Program-made: the position numbers and the translations under genes | Shown here: one piece after another, positions 8,817-18,262 of the stretch | Position numbering within the stretch: the first letter of the stretch is position 1 | How the letters are laid out: each line of letters begins with the position of its first letter | The notes under the pieces: model-generated | Database searches by the model: none | What the model was told of the DNA's origin: nothing | The model's input: the letters and a program-made list of their open reading frames with translations, nothing else | Assembly: GCF_900182645.1 (NCBI RefSeq) | Contig: NZ_FXTA01000001.1 | Location: 1,116,001-1,180,000, forward strand | Source of the DNA: Flavobacterium resistens | GTDB lineage: Bacteria; Bacteroidota; Bacteroidia; Flavobacteriales; Flavobacteriaceae | DNA length: 64,000 bases | Direction of reading: 5' to 3'

Positions 8817-11150
8817 TTAATTTTTAAATTGATTCTTATTCGGTTTACTACTCATATAAAAAGTAATTTTTCCTCCATTCATCACATCAGAATGTTTCAG
8901 GAAAGGTTTTGAAAGTTCTTTTCCATTCAAAAGTACTTTACTAACAAATACATTTTTATCGGATTGATTTACGGTTTCTACTTCAAATTTCTTTCCGTTT
9001 TCCAGATTAAAAACTGCATTTTTCACGAGCGGACTTCCTAAAGCATATTCATCAGAGCCTGGCGCAACAGGATAAAAGCCTAAACTACTAAAAATATACC
9101 AGGCACTCATCTGTCCAAAATCATCATTTCCTCCAAGACCATCTGCTCCGTTACGGTACATTTTTTTCAAAATCATTCGGATTTTATCTTGTGATTTCCA
9201 CGGAGAATCTGTCCAGTTGTATAAATAAACTACATGATGCGAAGGTTCATTTCCATGAACGTAATTTCCAATAATTCCATCTCTGGTAATATCTTCTGTA
9301 TTTTCGAAATATTTATCTGGAAGATGCATATTGAACAAAGAATCTAAACGAACTTTAAATTTCTCATTTCCGCCCATTAATTTAATCATATCAGCAGGAT
9401 CTTGCGGAACGTATAAGCTGTAATTCCATGAATTTCCTTCAATAAAACCTTGCCCATGCGTATCTAGCGGATCGAATTCTTTTTTGAAAGTTCCGTCGAT
9501 TAATTTTGGGCGCATAAAACCTGTTTTTTCATCGTAAACATTTTTATAATTTTTCGATCTGTTGATGAATTCATTATAAATTTCTGTTTTCCCAAGTTTT
9601 TTAGCTGCTTGTGCAATTGCCCAGTCATCATAAGCGTATTCTAAAGTCTTAGAAACCGATGCTCCATTTTTATCTTCAGGTACATAACCCATTTTCATGT
9701 AATATTCTAATCCGTCATAATAAGGAACTTTTGCAGTATTGACACATGCCTGAAGCGCTTTTTCTGCATCAAAATTAATGTTTCCTTTTACAATTGCATC
9801 GGCCACTACAGAAACTGAATGATAACCAATCATACACCAATTTTCATTCGCATAATGTGACCAGATTGGGAGCATTTTATGCACACTTTGATCCGAATGT
9901 GCCAACATTGAACTTACCATATCAGCGTTGCGAGTTGGCTGAACAATATTAAAGAAAGGATGCAAAGCGCGATAAGTATCCCATAATGAATAACTTGTAT
10001 AATTTTTAAATTTTTCGGCTTTATGAACATTCATATCAAGTCCTTTGTAATTTCCATCAAGATCCATATATTCTGTTGGACCTAAAAAGGCGTGATACAT
10101 CGCAGTATAAAAGTTTACATAATCTTCCTTTTGAATGGCTTCAATTTGAATTTTATTCAGTTCACTATTCCAAACTTCCTGGCTTTGTTTTTTTACTTTT
10201 TCGAAATCCCAACCCGGAACTTCTTTTTTCATGTTTTCTAATGCTCCGGCCGAACTTACCGGAGATAGAGCCATTTTAATTTTGATTTTTTCGCCTTCTT
10301 CGGTATTAAAATCAAAAAATAGTTTTAGATTTTGTCCTGCCATTTCAGGGAAATTTTTCGTTTGGTCAAATCTTCCCCAGAAACCTCTGTAAACGCTTTT
10401 TTCTTGTGCCGCTTGTCCGTAGCTTTTAATAGGTTTACTGAAAGACATTGCAAAATAAACGGTTCTGGTTCTTGCCCAACCATTGGTTTGGCGGTATCCA
10501 GTAATTAAAGTATCGTTTTCAATACGAACAAATGTCCAAACGTTTTTCTTGTCGTAATTATAAATCCCAGAAGTTAAATCCAAAATAATATGTGCTTCAT
10601 CTGATTTTGGAAATGTATATTGATGCATTCCAACTCTAGTTGTTGCTGTTAATTCGGCTTTAATTTTATGATCTTCCAGAAAAACGCTGTAATAAGCTGG
10701 TTCTGCTTTTTCTGTTGAATGTGAAAATGCAGATCGATAACCCGACAAAGGTTTTGACGCAACTCCAGGATTCAATTGCAGTTTTCCTGTTGTGGGCATA
10801 ATCAAAAAATCACCTAAATCTGAATGACCTGTCCCGCTGAAATGTGTGTGACTGAAACCTACAATTGTCTTGTCCTCATATTGATATCCAGCACAATACT
10901 TATAAACTTCTCCATTATATTTTCCATTTAAACCGTAAGCAATAGTATCTGTTTCCGGACTAAGTTGCACGCTACCAAAAGGCACTGTAGCTCCTGGATA
11001 AGTATGTCCCATTCTTGCTGTTCCAATCATTGGATCAACGTACTGAATTAAATTTCGCTTTTCAGATTCTTTTTTTTGTGCATTTGAAATGGTTCCAAGC
11101 ATCAAAAATGAAAATCCAAAAAGAATGCTTTTGCAGTTTAATCTATTCAT
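8817..11150 (-). CDS. GH92 family alpha-mannosidase, exported
   Basis: This 777-residue protein has a signal peptide (FGFSFLMLGTISNAQ). The GH92 landmarks follow in order: YVDPMIGTARMGHTYPGATVPFG near the start, GFSHTHFSGTGHSDLGD, then the catalytic-domain blocks SLWDTYRALHPFF, EGNSWNYSLYVPQD, GNEPSHHVVYLYNW and GGNDDFGQMSAWYIFSSLGF. GH92 enzymes are calcium-dependent exo-alpha-mannosidases, mostly alpha-1,2, acting on high-mannose or yeast-mannan type glycans. No SusC/SusD pair or other glycosidase is adjacent, so it is an isolated enzyme rather than part of a visible utilisation locus. The length matches the family. Confidence 0.93.
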   Translation of the reverse strand: MNRLNCKSILFGFSFLMLGTISNAQKKESEKRNLIQYVDPMIGTARMGHTYPGATVPFGSVQLSPETDTIAYGLNGKYNGEVYKYCAGYQYEDKTIVGFSHTHFSGTGHSDLGDFLIMPTTGKLQLNPGVASKPLSGYRSAFSHSTEKAEPAYYSVFLEDHKIKAELTATTRVGMHQYTFPKSDEAHIILDLTSGIYNYDKKNVWTFVRIENDTLITGYRQTNGWARTRTVYFAMSFSKPIKSYGQAAQEKSVYRGFWGRFDQTKNFPEMAGQNLKLFFDFNTEEGEKIKIKMALSPVSSAGALENMKKEVPGWDFEKVKKQSQEVWNSELNKIQIEAIQKEDYVNFYTAMYHAFLGPTEYMDLDGNYKGLDMNVHKAEKFKNYTSYSLWDTYRALHPFFNIVQPTRNADMVSSMLAHSDQSVHKMLPIWSHYANENWCMIGYHSVSVVADAIVKGNINFDAEKALQACVNTAKVPYYDGLEYYMKMGYVPEDKNGASVSKTLEYAYDDWAIAQAAKKLGKTEIYNEFINRSKNYKNVYDEKTGFMRPKLIDGTFKKEFDPLDTHGQGFIEGNSWNYSLYVPQDPADMIKLMGGNEKFKVRLDSLFNMHLPDKYFENTEDITRDGIIGNYVHGNEPSHHVVYLYNWTDSPWKSQDKIRMILKKMYRNGADGLGGNDDFGQMSAWYIFSSLGFYPVAPGSDEYALGSPLVKNAVFNLENGKKFEVETVNQSDKNVFVSKVLLNGKELSKPFLKHSDVMNGGKITFYMSSKPNKNQFKN

Positions 11151-11320
11151 TAGTTATTTTTTAAAACATTATATTTTTTATCTAAAACAAATCAGGTATT
11201 TACTAAAACGATTTACCTATCTTTTTAGTTTAGAAAAATACAACAAAATATGCTTTTAAAAAATATAAATTTTATGGGGATATTAATAAACTAATCTTTG
11301 CTCGAATGAAATCAAAGCTT

Positions 11321-11400
11321 TACAATATTGTTCTTGCATCTGTTTGAACTGGACTGAAGTACAGGCCTACAATATTGTTCGAGCCGCTGGCTTTTTTTTT
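11321..11400 (+). promoter_or_regulatory. Two identical 13-bp sites with palindromic core, plus terminator-like hairpin
   Basis: TACAATATTGTTC occurs at 11321-11333 and again at 11368-11380, 47 bp apart. Its core ACAATATTGT is a perfect palindrome. Immediately after the second copy, AGCC-GCT-GGCT followed by nine T (11382-11400) forms a short intrinsic-terminator-like structure on the + strand, although no + strand gene ends here. This could be an operator pair upstream of the GH92 gene or a small transcript of ~80 nt. Confidence 0.35.
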
Positions 11401-11414
11401 AGCTTTGCTTTTTT

Positions 11415-12023
11415 TTATAGTTTATTTTTTAGGTTTTCTTTTACCTCATCAAACCATTCGTTTTTAAGAATACTTAAAACTATAGAATCACGTCGAAGAT
11501 TGCTGTCTCTTGTTGGCATATTGCTTCTTAAAACACCTTCAACTTTACAGCCAATGCTTTTCATCGCGGCAATACTTCTTTCATTATTATTATCTGCGCG
11601 GAATTCAACTCTTTCTAAGCCTAAAGTTTCGAAAGCAAACTGAAGCAGTAAAAATTTGCAGTGTTTGTTTAAACCTGTTCCTCTAAACTCCGATCCGTAC
11701 CATGTATATCCTAACTGCAAGGTTTTAAATTCAAGATTCATATCGTAGAAACGTGTTGAGCCTGCGTATTTTTTAGATTTTTTATCAAAAACGATAAAAG
11801 GAAATTCCTTTTCGTTTTCTCTTGCTTTAATTGCCAATTGAATATAATTAATCAAATTTTCTTTTCCTTCTGCTCCAACCAATGAATATTTCCAAGTTTC
11901 CGGTTCATTGATTGAAATATCCAATAAGTTTTCTACATCTGATTCTTGAAGCGGACGCAACAAAACAAAATCGTCTTCTAAAATAATAGTATCTGTGAAA
12001 TTGAAATTTGATATTTTAGTCAT
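11415..12023 (-). CDS. GNAT family N-acetyltransferase (RimJ/RimL type)
   Basis: This 202-residue soluble protein has the GNAT fold: FVLLRPLQESDVENLLDI at the start, then KYAGSTRFYDM, the acetyl-CoA-binding region YGSEFRGTGLNKHCKFLLLQFAFETLGLERVEF and the RADNNNERSIAAMKSIGCKVEGVLR segment typical of RimJ/RimL-like enzymes. It transfers acetyl from acetyl-CoA to an amino group, of a protein N-terminus or a small molecule; the substrate is unknown. It is transcribed in the same direction as the following small gene and PurM, but terminator-like hairpins separate them. Confidence 0.9.
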   Translation of the reverse strand: MTKISNFNFTDTIILEDDFVLLRPLQESDVENLLDISINEPETWKYSLVGAEGKENLINYIQLAIKARENEKEFPFIVFDKKSKKYAGSTRFYDMNLEFKTLQLGYTWYGSEFRGTGLNKHCKFLLLQFAFETLGLERVEFRADNNNERSIAAMKSIGCKVEGVLRSNMPTRDSNLRRDSIVLSILKNEWFDEVKENLKNKL

Positions 12024-12104
12024 AATTCATTTTTGGTTATTAAATTATTTTTTGATTTTAAATATAGTTCGATCGGAGTAAAATAATAATATTAAAAAAA
12101 CTCT

Positions 12105-12140
12105 TTAAATAAAAAAAGCCCCTAAGGGACTTTACTTTTC
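12105..12140 (-). terminator. Terminator after the 118-aa hypothetical gene
   Basis: On the minus strand AAAGTCCC and GGGGCTTT pair with one bulge and are followed by a T run. Confidence 0.65.
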
Positions 12141-12179
12141 TGTTCTTATTATTTGAAGTCCATAATTTCTCTAAAAAAA

Positions 12180-12536
12180 TTATTCACTCATTTCGTCATA
12201 ACGTTCGGGAACTTGGGGATCGTACAGCGGACATTTGAATTCTTCCATCACAGAAACCAATTGGTTCATGGTTTTTCCTTCAGTTCCGTAACAATCAATT
12301 TTTATGCTTTGAGGAGTTGCAATGACTTGAAAAGCACCTTTCCCTTTTGGGTTTTTCCAACTATTTTCATCTACTCTTTCCCATTCTGAGAAAACAGAAT
12401 TGATTCTATTTACGATAACTTCTACTTGAAGCGTAGCCAGACCTTCTACTTCTTGTTTCTCTACAAGAGCTTCATAAACCTCTTGATTGTTCAGGTAAAT
12501 TTCATCGAGATATCTCCAAAAAAGTAGTTCGTACAT
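12180..12536 (-). CDS. Conserved hypothetical protein
   Basis: This is a 118-residue soluble acidic protein with no family I can name. It opens MYELLFWRYLDEIYLNNQEV, has a helical first half and a beta-rich second half (GAFQVIATPQSIKIDCYGTEG), and ends in a Pro/Glu-rich tail. It sits just downstream of purM on the same strand, separated by a 72-bp inverted-repeat region, and has its own terminator. The ATG is the only reasonable start. No functional assignment is supported. Confidence 0.6.
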   Translation of the reverse strand: MYELLFWRYLDEIYLNNQEVYEALVEKQEVEGLATLQVEVIVNRINSVFSEWERVDENSWKNPKGKGAFQVIATPQSIKIDCYGTEGKTMNQLVSVMEEFKCPLYDPQVPERYDEMSE

Positions 12537-12553
12537 AGTAAAGTATTTTTAAA

Positions 12554-12625
12554 CTATATAAGTGATATTAGTTCCTATTAAAAGTACTGAAAAAATACTA
12601 AAATGAACTTATATCACTTATATGG
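12554..12625. repeat. Long inverted repeat downstream of purM
   Basis: Arms of ~21 bp (12554-12574 and 12605-12625), each containing ATATAAGTGATAT or its complement, surround a 30-nt loop. No T run follows, so it may be an RNA-stability or operator structure rather than an intrinsic terminator. Confidence 0.6.
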
Positions 12626-12635
12626 TTAATTTATT

Positions 12636-13814
12636 TTAATAATTGAATGTTCCGTATTCGCTTGTGATGGTAAGTTTTTTATCATCTGAAGCTTCTACTC
12701 GACCAACAATTTGGGCATCGACATTGAATGATTTTGAAATCTCAATAATATCTTGTGCAATGTTTTCCGGAACATAGATTTCCATACGGTGACCGCAATT
12801 GAAAACCTGATACATTTCTTTCCAATCAGTTTTTGATTGTTCCTGAATTAACTTGAACAATGGCGGAACCGGAAATAAATTATCTTTTATAATGTGTAAA
12901 TTTTGAACGAAATGAAGAATTTTAGTCTGCGCCCCTCCACTGCAATGCACCATTCCGTGAATATCTGCCGGAGTATATTTATCTAAAATTTTCTTGATGA
13001 TTGGCGCGTAAGTTCTTGTTGGAGAAAGTACTAACTGACCTGCATTGATTGGGCTGTTTTCAACTTCATCAGTCAAATTAACCTGTCCAGAATAAATCAA
13101 TTCTTCTGGAACTGCTGCATCGTAACTTTCTGGGTATTTTTTAGCCAAATATTTTCCGAAAACATCGTGACGTGCAGAAGTAAGTCCGTTGCTTCCCATT
13201 CCGCCATTATAGCCTTTTTCGTAAGTTGCCTGACCAAAAGAAGCCAGACCAACAATTACATCGCCTGCTTTTATATTTGCGTTATCTACAACATCGCTGC
13301 GTTTCATACGAGCTGTAACAGTCGAGTCAACAATAATTGTACGAACAACGTCACCAACATCGGCAGTTTCTCCTCCTGTTGAATGAATGGTTACTCCAAA
13401 AGATTTTAATTCATTGATTAATTCTTCTGTTCCGTTAATGATTGCAGAGATAACCTCAGCCGGAATTAAATTTTTATTTCTTCCAATAGTTGAAGAAAGT
13501 AAAATATTATCTGTTGCGCCAACACATAATAAATCATCAATATTCATGATCAGAGCATCTTGAGCAATTCCTTTCCAAACAGAAAGATCTCCAGTTTCTT
13601 TCCAGTACATATACGCCAAAGACGATTTTGTACCAGCTCCGTCAGCGTGCATAATTAAGCAATGTTCTGAATCTTGGGTAAGATAATCAGGGACAATTTT
13701 ACAAAATGCCTGCGGAAATAAACCTTTATCAATATTTTTTATGGCGTTGTGTACGTCTTCTTTTGATGCCGAAACACCTCTTTGTGCGTACCTTTTGCTA
13801 GAATCTGAACTCAT
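12636..13814 (-). CDS. purM: Phosphoribosylformylglycinamidine cyclo-ligase (AIR synthase), Bacteroidota type
   Basis: This 392-residue protein catalyses ATP-dependent closure of FGAM to AIR in purine synthesis. The order of motifs fits the PurM fold: RYAQRGVSASKEDVHNAI, the MHADGAGTKSSLAY loop, AQDALIMNIDDLLCVGA, HSTGGETADVGDVVRTI and the C-terminal GMVHCSGGAQTKILHF. It is longer and more diverged than the E. coli enzyme, as is usual in Bacteroidota, so the name AIR-synthase-related is a cautious alternative. Another purine/folate gene, purU, lies at 43.8 kb but is not linked. CAAAGATA at 13841-13848 reads TATCTTTG on the minus strand, a good -7 element 27 bp before the start. Confidence 0.85.
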   Translation of the reverse strand: MSSDSSKRYAQRGVSASKEDVHNAIKNIDKGLFPQAFCKIVPDYLTQDSEHCLIMHADGAGTKSSLAYMYWKETGDLSVWKGIAQDALIMNIDDLLCVGATDNILLSSTIGRNKNLIPAEVISAIINGTEELINELKSFGVTIHSTGGETADVGDVVRTIIVDSTVTARMKRSDVVDNANIKAGDVIVGLASFGQATYEKGYNGGMGSNGLTSARHDVFGKYLAKKYPESYDAAVPEELIYSGQVNLTDEVENSPINAGQLVLSPTRTYAPIIKKILDKYTPADIHGMVHCSGGAQTKILHFVQNLHIIKDNLFPVPPLFKLIQEQSKTDWKEMYQVFNCGHRMEIYVPENIAQDIIEISKSFNVDAQIVGRVEASDDKKLTITSEYGTFNY

Positions 13815-13840
13815 GAAACTTAGTTTGTGTTGATGTGGTG

Positions 13841-13848
13841 CAAAGATA
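13841..13848 (-). promoter_or_regulatory. -7 element of purM
   Basis: TATCTTTG on the minus strand matches TAnnTTTG. No TTG at the expected -33 distance was found. Confidence 0.5.
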
Positions 13849-13937
13849 ACTAGTTTTTTTAATTCTTGGGTTTATACCAATTTAAAATTAGTTTTTATTG
13901 TCACTTAATCTCTTAAAATGAAATTATGTTTTTCATA

Positions 13938-13973
13938 AAAAAAAATCGACAGCGAGAACACTGCCGATTTTTA
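13938..13973 (-). terminator. Terminator at the end of the curli operon
   Basis: On the minus strand AAATCGGCAG and CTGTCGATTT form a stem followed by nine T, 33 bp after the last gene of the operon. Confidence 0.85.
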
Positions 13974-14005
13974 GGCATCAGAATTATTCGAAGATTATGA
14001 TATTT

Positions 14006-15484
14006 TTATTTCCAGTCAGGCATCGACGCATTTTGGAACAAAGTTGTCCTTGTACTGTCGTCGGTTGTACTGACGGTTTGTATATTTTTAGCTGAAAGCC
14101 CGTCATTTGAGGTATTTACAAAAATGACTTTTGCTTCATTTGGCGAAAATTTTACATCTAGGTCGTTGAAACCATTTTCTTTACCTGATGACAATTCTGC
14201 CGATGTATTTGTTGCAACGGTGTAAATGAATATTCTGGAATCTAAACGTCTGTAATCTGCGTTTTCAAATCCGGAAACATCTCTCGTGTAAACCACTCTT
14301 TTATTATCAATCGAAATATCAATTCCGCTTGCACCTCCGGTTACTCCAGAAAGCACAGTATATAAAACAGTTCCACTCATATCTATTGCATAAATTTCGA
14401 CACTGTAGCCTGAAACATCATTTACTTTTAAAACAATTTGGCTTCCGTCGCGACTCCATTCACATTCAGAAATAAACTTGCCGTTTGGTGTTTTAAACAA
14501 CTGCGTCAATCCAGATCCATCAGCATTTATACGGTAGAGTTTGTCAAAATTCGGATAAATTAGCTGACTACCATTTGTACTCCAGGAATAACTCACATTA
14601 TCCATATTGAAACCTGCTATCGGAACAAAATTTGTAATTTTTCGCACATCGGTACCATCAGGATTCATGCTGAAAATTTGATTCAGAGATCCGTCAGTAC
14701 TTATATAAGCAATTCTGTTAATGCTTAAATTTTTTCTCGGTCTGAAACTATTCACCTCTGCTGAAGACAATTGAAGTTCGTTTCCGGCATCATCTGCAGT
14801 AAAAATGACATTGTTGTTTTTTATCTTTTTCACATACATGTATCTCGGATTCGGGAAAGCCAATGTTCTAAACGAATTTGTCACACTATTTATAGGCTTG
14901 TTTATTCCGTCATCAACACTTACTTGCCAGTAATATTTGGTACTAAAACTTAAATCTTTAATAGCTAAAGTTGTTGTTTTAAGATCAGAATAGGTTTTCA
15001 CTTCGTCTGTAGTTCCGTTTTTCACGGTAACAGTGTACGTAAGCGGATCTCCTTCCGGATCTTTGGCAGTCCAAGTCAAATTAAGACTTAAAGCCTGACC
15101 AGTAGCATTATCTGTTGGCGCAGTAAGCACAGGTATTTCTGGCGGTTTATTAGTTGCAGTTGAGACTTCTAATTCGAAAATAACTTCGATTTCAATATCT
15201 TTTTCTATTGTGCCCGGTACAAATCTGGCGATGAAACCATCTTTTTGAGCCTGAAAAGCATATTTTCCCACGGGTACTTTGTCTATTTTAAAGTATCCAT
15301 CTTTATCAGTATAAACTGTACTGGTTGTTGGGCTAGAAGATACACGGGCATTTTCGATTCCTGTGTATGTTCGAACATCAACAACTCTTCCTTTAATTGA
15401 ACCAGTTCCTGTGTTATCAAACTGCTCTTCGCTGCAAGAAATTAAAAGAAAAAAGCACGCCAAAATTTTTAATCCTATTTTCAT
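14006..15484 (-). CDS. Lipoprotein with CarboxypepD_reg-like, FN3-like and TolB-type propeller regions
   Basis: This 492-residue lipoprotein has lipobox FLLISC. Residues ~28-100 resemble a carboxypeptidase regulatory-like beta sandwich (IKGRVVDVRTYTGIENARV, YFKIDKVPVGKYAFQ). Residues ~112-205 look like a fibronectin III domain (PPEIPVLTAPTDN, KYYWQVSVDDG). The rest carries TolB/PD40-like propeller blades with phrases such as IFSMNPDGTDVRKITNF, LYRINADGSGLTQLF and WSRDGSQIVLKV. It is the sixth and last gene of the curli operon, 74 bp after csgG, with the operon terminator just beyond. An outer-membrane role accompanying curli assembly or anchoring is inferred; it has no counterpart in the E. 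coli csg operons. Confidence 0.75.
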   Translation of the reverse strand: MKIGLKILACFFLLISCSEEQFDNTGTGSIKGRVVDVRTYTGIENARVSSSPTTSTVYTDKDGYFKIDKVPVGKYAFQAQKDGFIARFVPGTIEKDIEIEVIFELEVSTATNKPPEIPVLTAPTDNATGQALSLNLTWTAKDPEGDPLTYTVTVKNGTTDEVKTYSDLKTTTLAIKDLSFSTKYYWQVSVDDGINKPINSVTNSFRTLAFPNPRYMYVKKIKNNNVIFTADDAGNELQLSSAEVNSFRPRKNLSINRIAYISTDGSLNQIFSMNPDGTDVRKITNFVPIAGFNMDNVSYSWSTNGSQLIYPNFDKLYRINADGSGLTQLFKTPNGKFISECEWSRDGSQIVLKVNDVSGYSVEIYAIDMSGTVLYTVLSGVTGGASGIDISIDNKRVVYTRDVSGFENADYRRLDSRIFIYTVATNTSAELSSGKENGFNDLDVKFSPNEAKVIFVNTSNDGLSAKNIQTVSTTDDSTRTTLFQNASMPDWK

Positions 15485-15558
15485 TTGAGACTGAATTTTA
15501 TTAAACTTATATTGAATTTAATCCTTTAATCATTAATTACTAAAGATCAAAAGGCTGC

Positions 15559-16935
15559 CTATTTTTTCTTATAATTAAGTTTTTTGGGGAAATAATATGT
15601 CATTCCGAAACCTATCCTATAGAAGTAATCATCCCGCACTCCAGCGACCAGATGATCTACATTATCGCTAAATGCTGCATTAAATTCTCCATACAATTTG
15701 AGTCCAACGTGGGGCGAAACCAAATATTCGACACCTGCTCCTGCCTGTACTTTGCTATGAAAATTTTCCCGATGATGATCGAATTCGAATCCGGTTCCGG
15801 CAAAAACAAAAGGAGAAAAAACGTCGCGGGGCAATATGATGCATTCCAGATTTAGATCTAAAGACAAATAGCCATAATCCATATAATTCCGATTTGCCAC
15901 TTGAAAAGCATTTGAAGAAGCACTTAAGTTAAAAGTTGGAGAGAAAAAGAATTTCATTGCCCCTCTTATCATCGGCATTGGTTTTGGATTTGGATAATCG
16001 CCCTGCATTATTGCGGTTCCTCCCACTGCTTCTATACCAAATCTTGCTCTTCTATTTTCGCTTAAATTTCTGTTATATAATTGAGCTAAATCGGCATCGC
16101 TTTTCTCTTTATCATAAGCCGCTACAAAATCGTCAATTTGTTTTTGTGGTGCATTTACTTCCCAAAGTTTATCTTTAATTCCGTCAACAATAAGTCCTTC
16201 TACTGCTTTTTCAATAGCTTCTGTTACCGCCATCTGAATTGGTTCATTTCGGGTAAAACCAGTTTCAACTTCCAGAAGTCTGTTTAAATTGACATATCTG
16301 AATAAACTTGCATCAATACTTTGTGATAAAATAGTTTTTGAAACATAAACCGTATTTAGGATTTTTCCGTTTGAAGTCGATACCAATCTCAAATAGACAG
16401 TTACTCGGTCTTGTCTGTATTGAGTCGAACCTCCAGCTCCAAAATATCTCGCCCCAAAACCACCTGTAATAATATTGGTATCATACGAAATAATCCCTCC
16501 TTCAAGCAATACTCCTGCAAATAAAAGCGGCGTTAAAACGGCTTCATTCGGTTCTGTTTTTGATGCGTATTCCTGACGCGTAGAACGAATAATATTTCTT
16601 TCGTTTAAAAGATTTCCCAGATTTTCGCGCTCGATAGGTACAAACCATTTTGAGTCCTGTAAGGCTTTTATTAAAATTGATGTTGCTCCTTGTGTAACAG
16701 CAGTACTAAAGGTACTTCCCAGTTCAGTAGGTTTATACTGCCCTGTTTGGTCTTTAAATTTATATACACCTACAACTATCTGCTCTTTTGGTTTTGGCAT
16801 TTCTACCAATTTGGCAGTGGCTGGAGTATTTTCTCCATATACCGCTTTTTGCACCCCAACAGGCTGATTAAAATATGCTCCACATCCTGAGAATAGGCAA
16901 ATTAATAAAAATAGAAAAAGGGGACTTTTATTCAT
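15559..16935 (-). CDS. csgG: CsgG/HfaB family curli secretion channel with C-terminal barrel-like extension
   Basis: This 458-residue lipoprotein has lipobox LFSGC. Residues ~50-270 match CsgG: VVGVYKFKDQTGQYKP, the TSILIKALQDSKWFVPIERENLGNLLNERNIIR block, then LLFAGVLLEGGIISYDTN and TVYLRLVSTSNGKILNTVYVSKTI. CsgG forms the nonameric outer-membrane pore for curli subunits. The E. coli protein is about 277 residues; here ~165 further residues (GIEAVGGTAIMQGDYP onward, ending YRIGFGMTYYFPKK) look like an outer-membrane beta-barrel domain. It follows csgF by 55 bp. The CsgG assignment is strong; the extension is read by eye. Confidence 0.92.
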   Translation of the reverse strand: MNKSPLFLFLLICLFSGCGAYFNQPVGVQKAVYGENTPATAKLVEMPKPKEQIVVGVYKFKDQTGQYKPTELGSTFSTAVTQGATSILIKALQDSKWFVPIERENLGNLLNERNIIRSTRQEYASKTEPNEAVLTPLLFAGVLLEGGIISYDTNIITGGFGARYFGAGGSTQYRQDRVTVYLRLVSTSNGKILNTVYVSKTILSQSIDASLFRYVNLNRLLEVETGFTRNEPIQMAVTEAIEKAVEGLIVDGIKDKLWEVNAPQKQIDDFVAAYDKEKSDADLAQLYNRNLSENRRARFGIEAVGGTAIMQGDYPNPKPMPMIRGAMKFFFSPTFNLSASSNAFQVANRNYMDYGYLSLDLNLECIILPRDVFSPFVFAGTGFEFDHHRENFHSKVQAGAGVEYLVSPHVGLKLYGEFNAAFSDNVDHLVAGVRDDYFYRIGFGMTYYFPKKLNYKKK

Positions 16936-16990
16936 AATCTCAATTATTTACAATAATACATGAACCTTATTTTTACTCGGACAATTAAAT

Positions 16991-17452
16991 TTATTGCCCC
17001 GGAAGAATTACTTGTGTCTGCTCACCCGTATCTGTATCCAAAACATCAACCACCAATCCTAAATTAGAATGGTAAATATCAATCGAAAGCGTTCCAAAAA
17101 CATATGTTCCTGGAGAAAGTGTACCAGTTCCTGTGCCAGTACCTGTTCCCGTTCCAGTCCCATTTCCTGTACTTGTACTGCTTCCAAATTGATTATCAAA
17201 TAATGAATTTGAAAGTCTGTTTAGCAATTGATTATTCAAATTGCTTTTAAAACGTTCCAGATCTGTTTGCTGCTTAAACTGCGAATTGGTATCTTCTTTA
17301 TAATCATTCTGAGCCTGGGCAGAACTAAGCAACCACGGATAATTGAAAGTCTCTCCTCCAAAATTTGGATTTGCCGCTTTATATTGAAGGTTTTGTGCAA
17401 TTGATATTGTACTAAAACCGAACAAGCAAACGAGTAATGCTATAGTTTTCAT
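16991..17452 (-). CDS. csgF: Curli assembly protein CsgF with Gly-Thr insert
   Basis: The protein has 153 residues from the ATG at 17452, which gives a clean signal peptide (MKTIALLVCLFGFSTISIAQ); an in-frame ATG 24 bp upstream would add a poor extension. The mature start YKAANPNFGG..WLLSSAQAQNDYKED matches the CsgF segment that inserts into the CsgG pore. CsgF couples secretion to nucleation at the surface. Residues ~96-113 form an unusual Gly-Thr run (GTGTGTGTGTG), absent from E. coli CsgF, placed before the C-terminal beta region. It lies between csgE and csgG in the operon. Confidence 0.92.
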   Translation of the reverse strand: MKTIALLVCLFGFSTISIAQNLQYKAANPNFGGETFNYPWLLSSAQAQNDYKEDTNSQFKQQTDLERFKSNLNNQLLNRLSNSLFDNQFGSSTSTGNGTGTGTGTGTGTGTLSPGTYVFGTLSIDIYHSNLGLVVDVLDTDTGEQTQVILPGQ

Positions 17453-17520
17453 ATAGATACTTTTTAGTTTAAACATTAAATAGTAAACGCTTTATCGAAA
17501 AATGTACTCAATGCTGAATT

Positions 17521-18258
17521 TTAATATTGAGTAATCATTTTGTTTTGCTTTTCCAGATCTTTAAAATACTTGAATAGCTTTTGAGCCGCTGAATCAGCCA
17601 TATATTTTAAAAAATCTTCATCAGGACGTGAAATAAACTCCTCTATAATATCACTATCTACTAATATTGTAATCTTGGTTGTGCGCCCAAATGTCAGTTC
17701 TTCCTGAACCGTTACGATTTTAGTAGTATGAACTTTCAGTTTCGAATATTGTGCATAAAACATATCATAGTAATCATTTCCCAATTTTGTTTTAGTATCA
17801 TTGGCTACAATTCCCACCATTTCGATACCGTCAACAGGGACAGATTTCCCAGCATCTGATTCTGTTTCTTCATTAAAAACAATTCGATCTTTGCCAATTA
17901 TTGCATTTTTTTCATCATAAATCAGCAACATTACAATCACTTCGTCCTGTTTGGTGAAATTGACTTGTGTTTTAGACAATTCAACTTTTTGAATAGGTTC
18001 GAGTGTGACTCTTCCATCTTGTGCATTAGTTGATTTATTTGAATTCGATTTGTTTTTCTTGAATACACTTAGTTTATATGAAATATTCTTGAACTCTGAT
18101 TTTAAATTTTCTGCAGTTCCGGTTATAAATAATAAATTCTCAATTTCCTTAACTTCAATTTTCGCCTTTACCTCTTTGTTATACTCGGTTTGCGAAAATC
18201 CGTTTTCAGAAAAAAAAATAAAAAAAGATGCCACAATTATGTGTAGATACCTTTTCAT
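17521..18258 (-). CDS. csgE: CsgE with N-terminal CsgH-like domain
   Basis: This 245-residue exported protein has a signal peptide ending ENGFSQ. The C-terminal ~105 residues match CsgE (GIEMVGIVANDTKTKLGNDYYDMFY, then VQEELTFGRTTKITILVDSDIIEEF and FLKYMADSAAQKLFKYF). CsgE caps the periplasmic side of CsgG and selects subunits. Residues ~25-125 are an added beta domain (ISYKLSVFKKNKSNSNKST, GRVTLEPIQKVELSKTQVNF, VIVMLLIYDEK) that resembles CsgH, the periplasmic inhibitor of curli aggregation in alphaproteobacteria. The CsgH similarity is inferred from pattern only. The start lies 4 bp after csgB, so the two are translationally close. Confidence 0.88.
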   Translation of the reverse strand: MKRYLHIIVASFFIFFSENGFSQTEYNKEVKAKIEVKEIENLLFITGTAENLKSEFKNISYKLSVFKKNKSNSNKSTNAQDGRVTLEPIQKVELSKTQVNFTKQDEVIVMLLIYDEKNAIIGKDRIVFNEETESDAGKSVPVDGIEMVGIVANDTKTKLGNDYYDMFYAQYSKLKVHTTKIVTVQEELTFGRTTKITILVDSDIIEEFISRPDEDFLKYMADSAAQKLFKYFKDLEKQNKMITQY

Positions 18259-18262
18259 GATC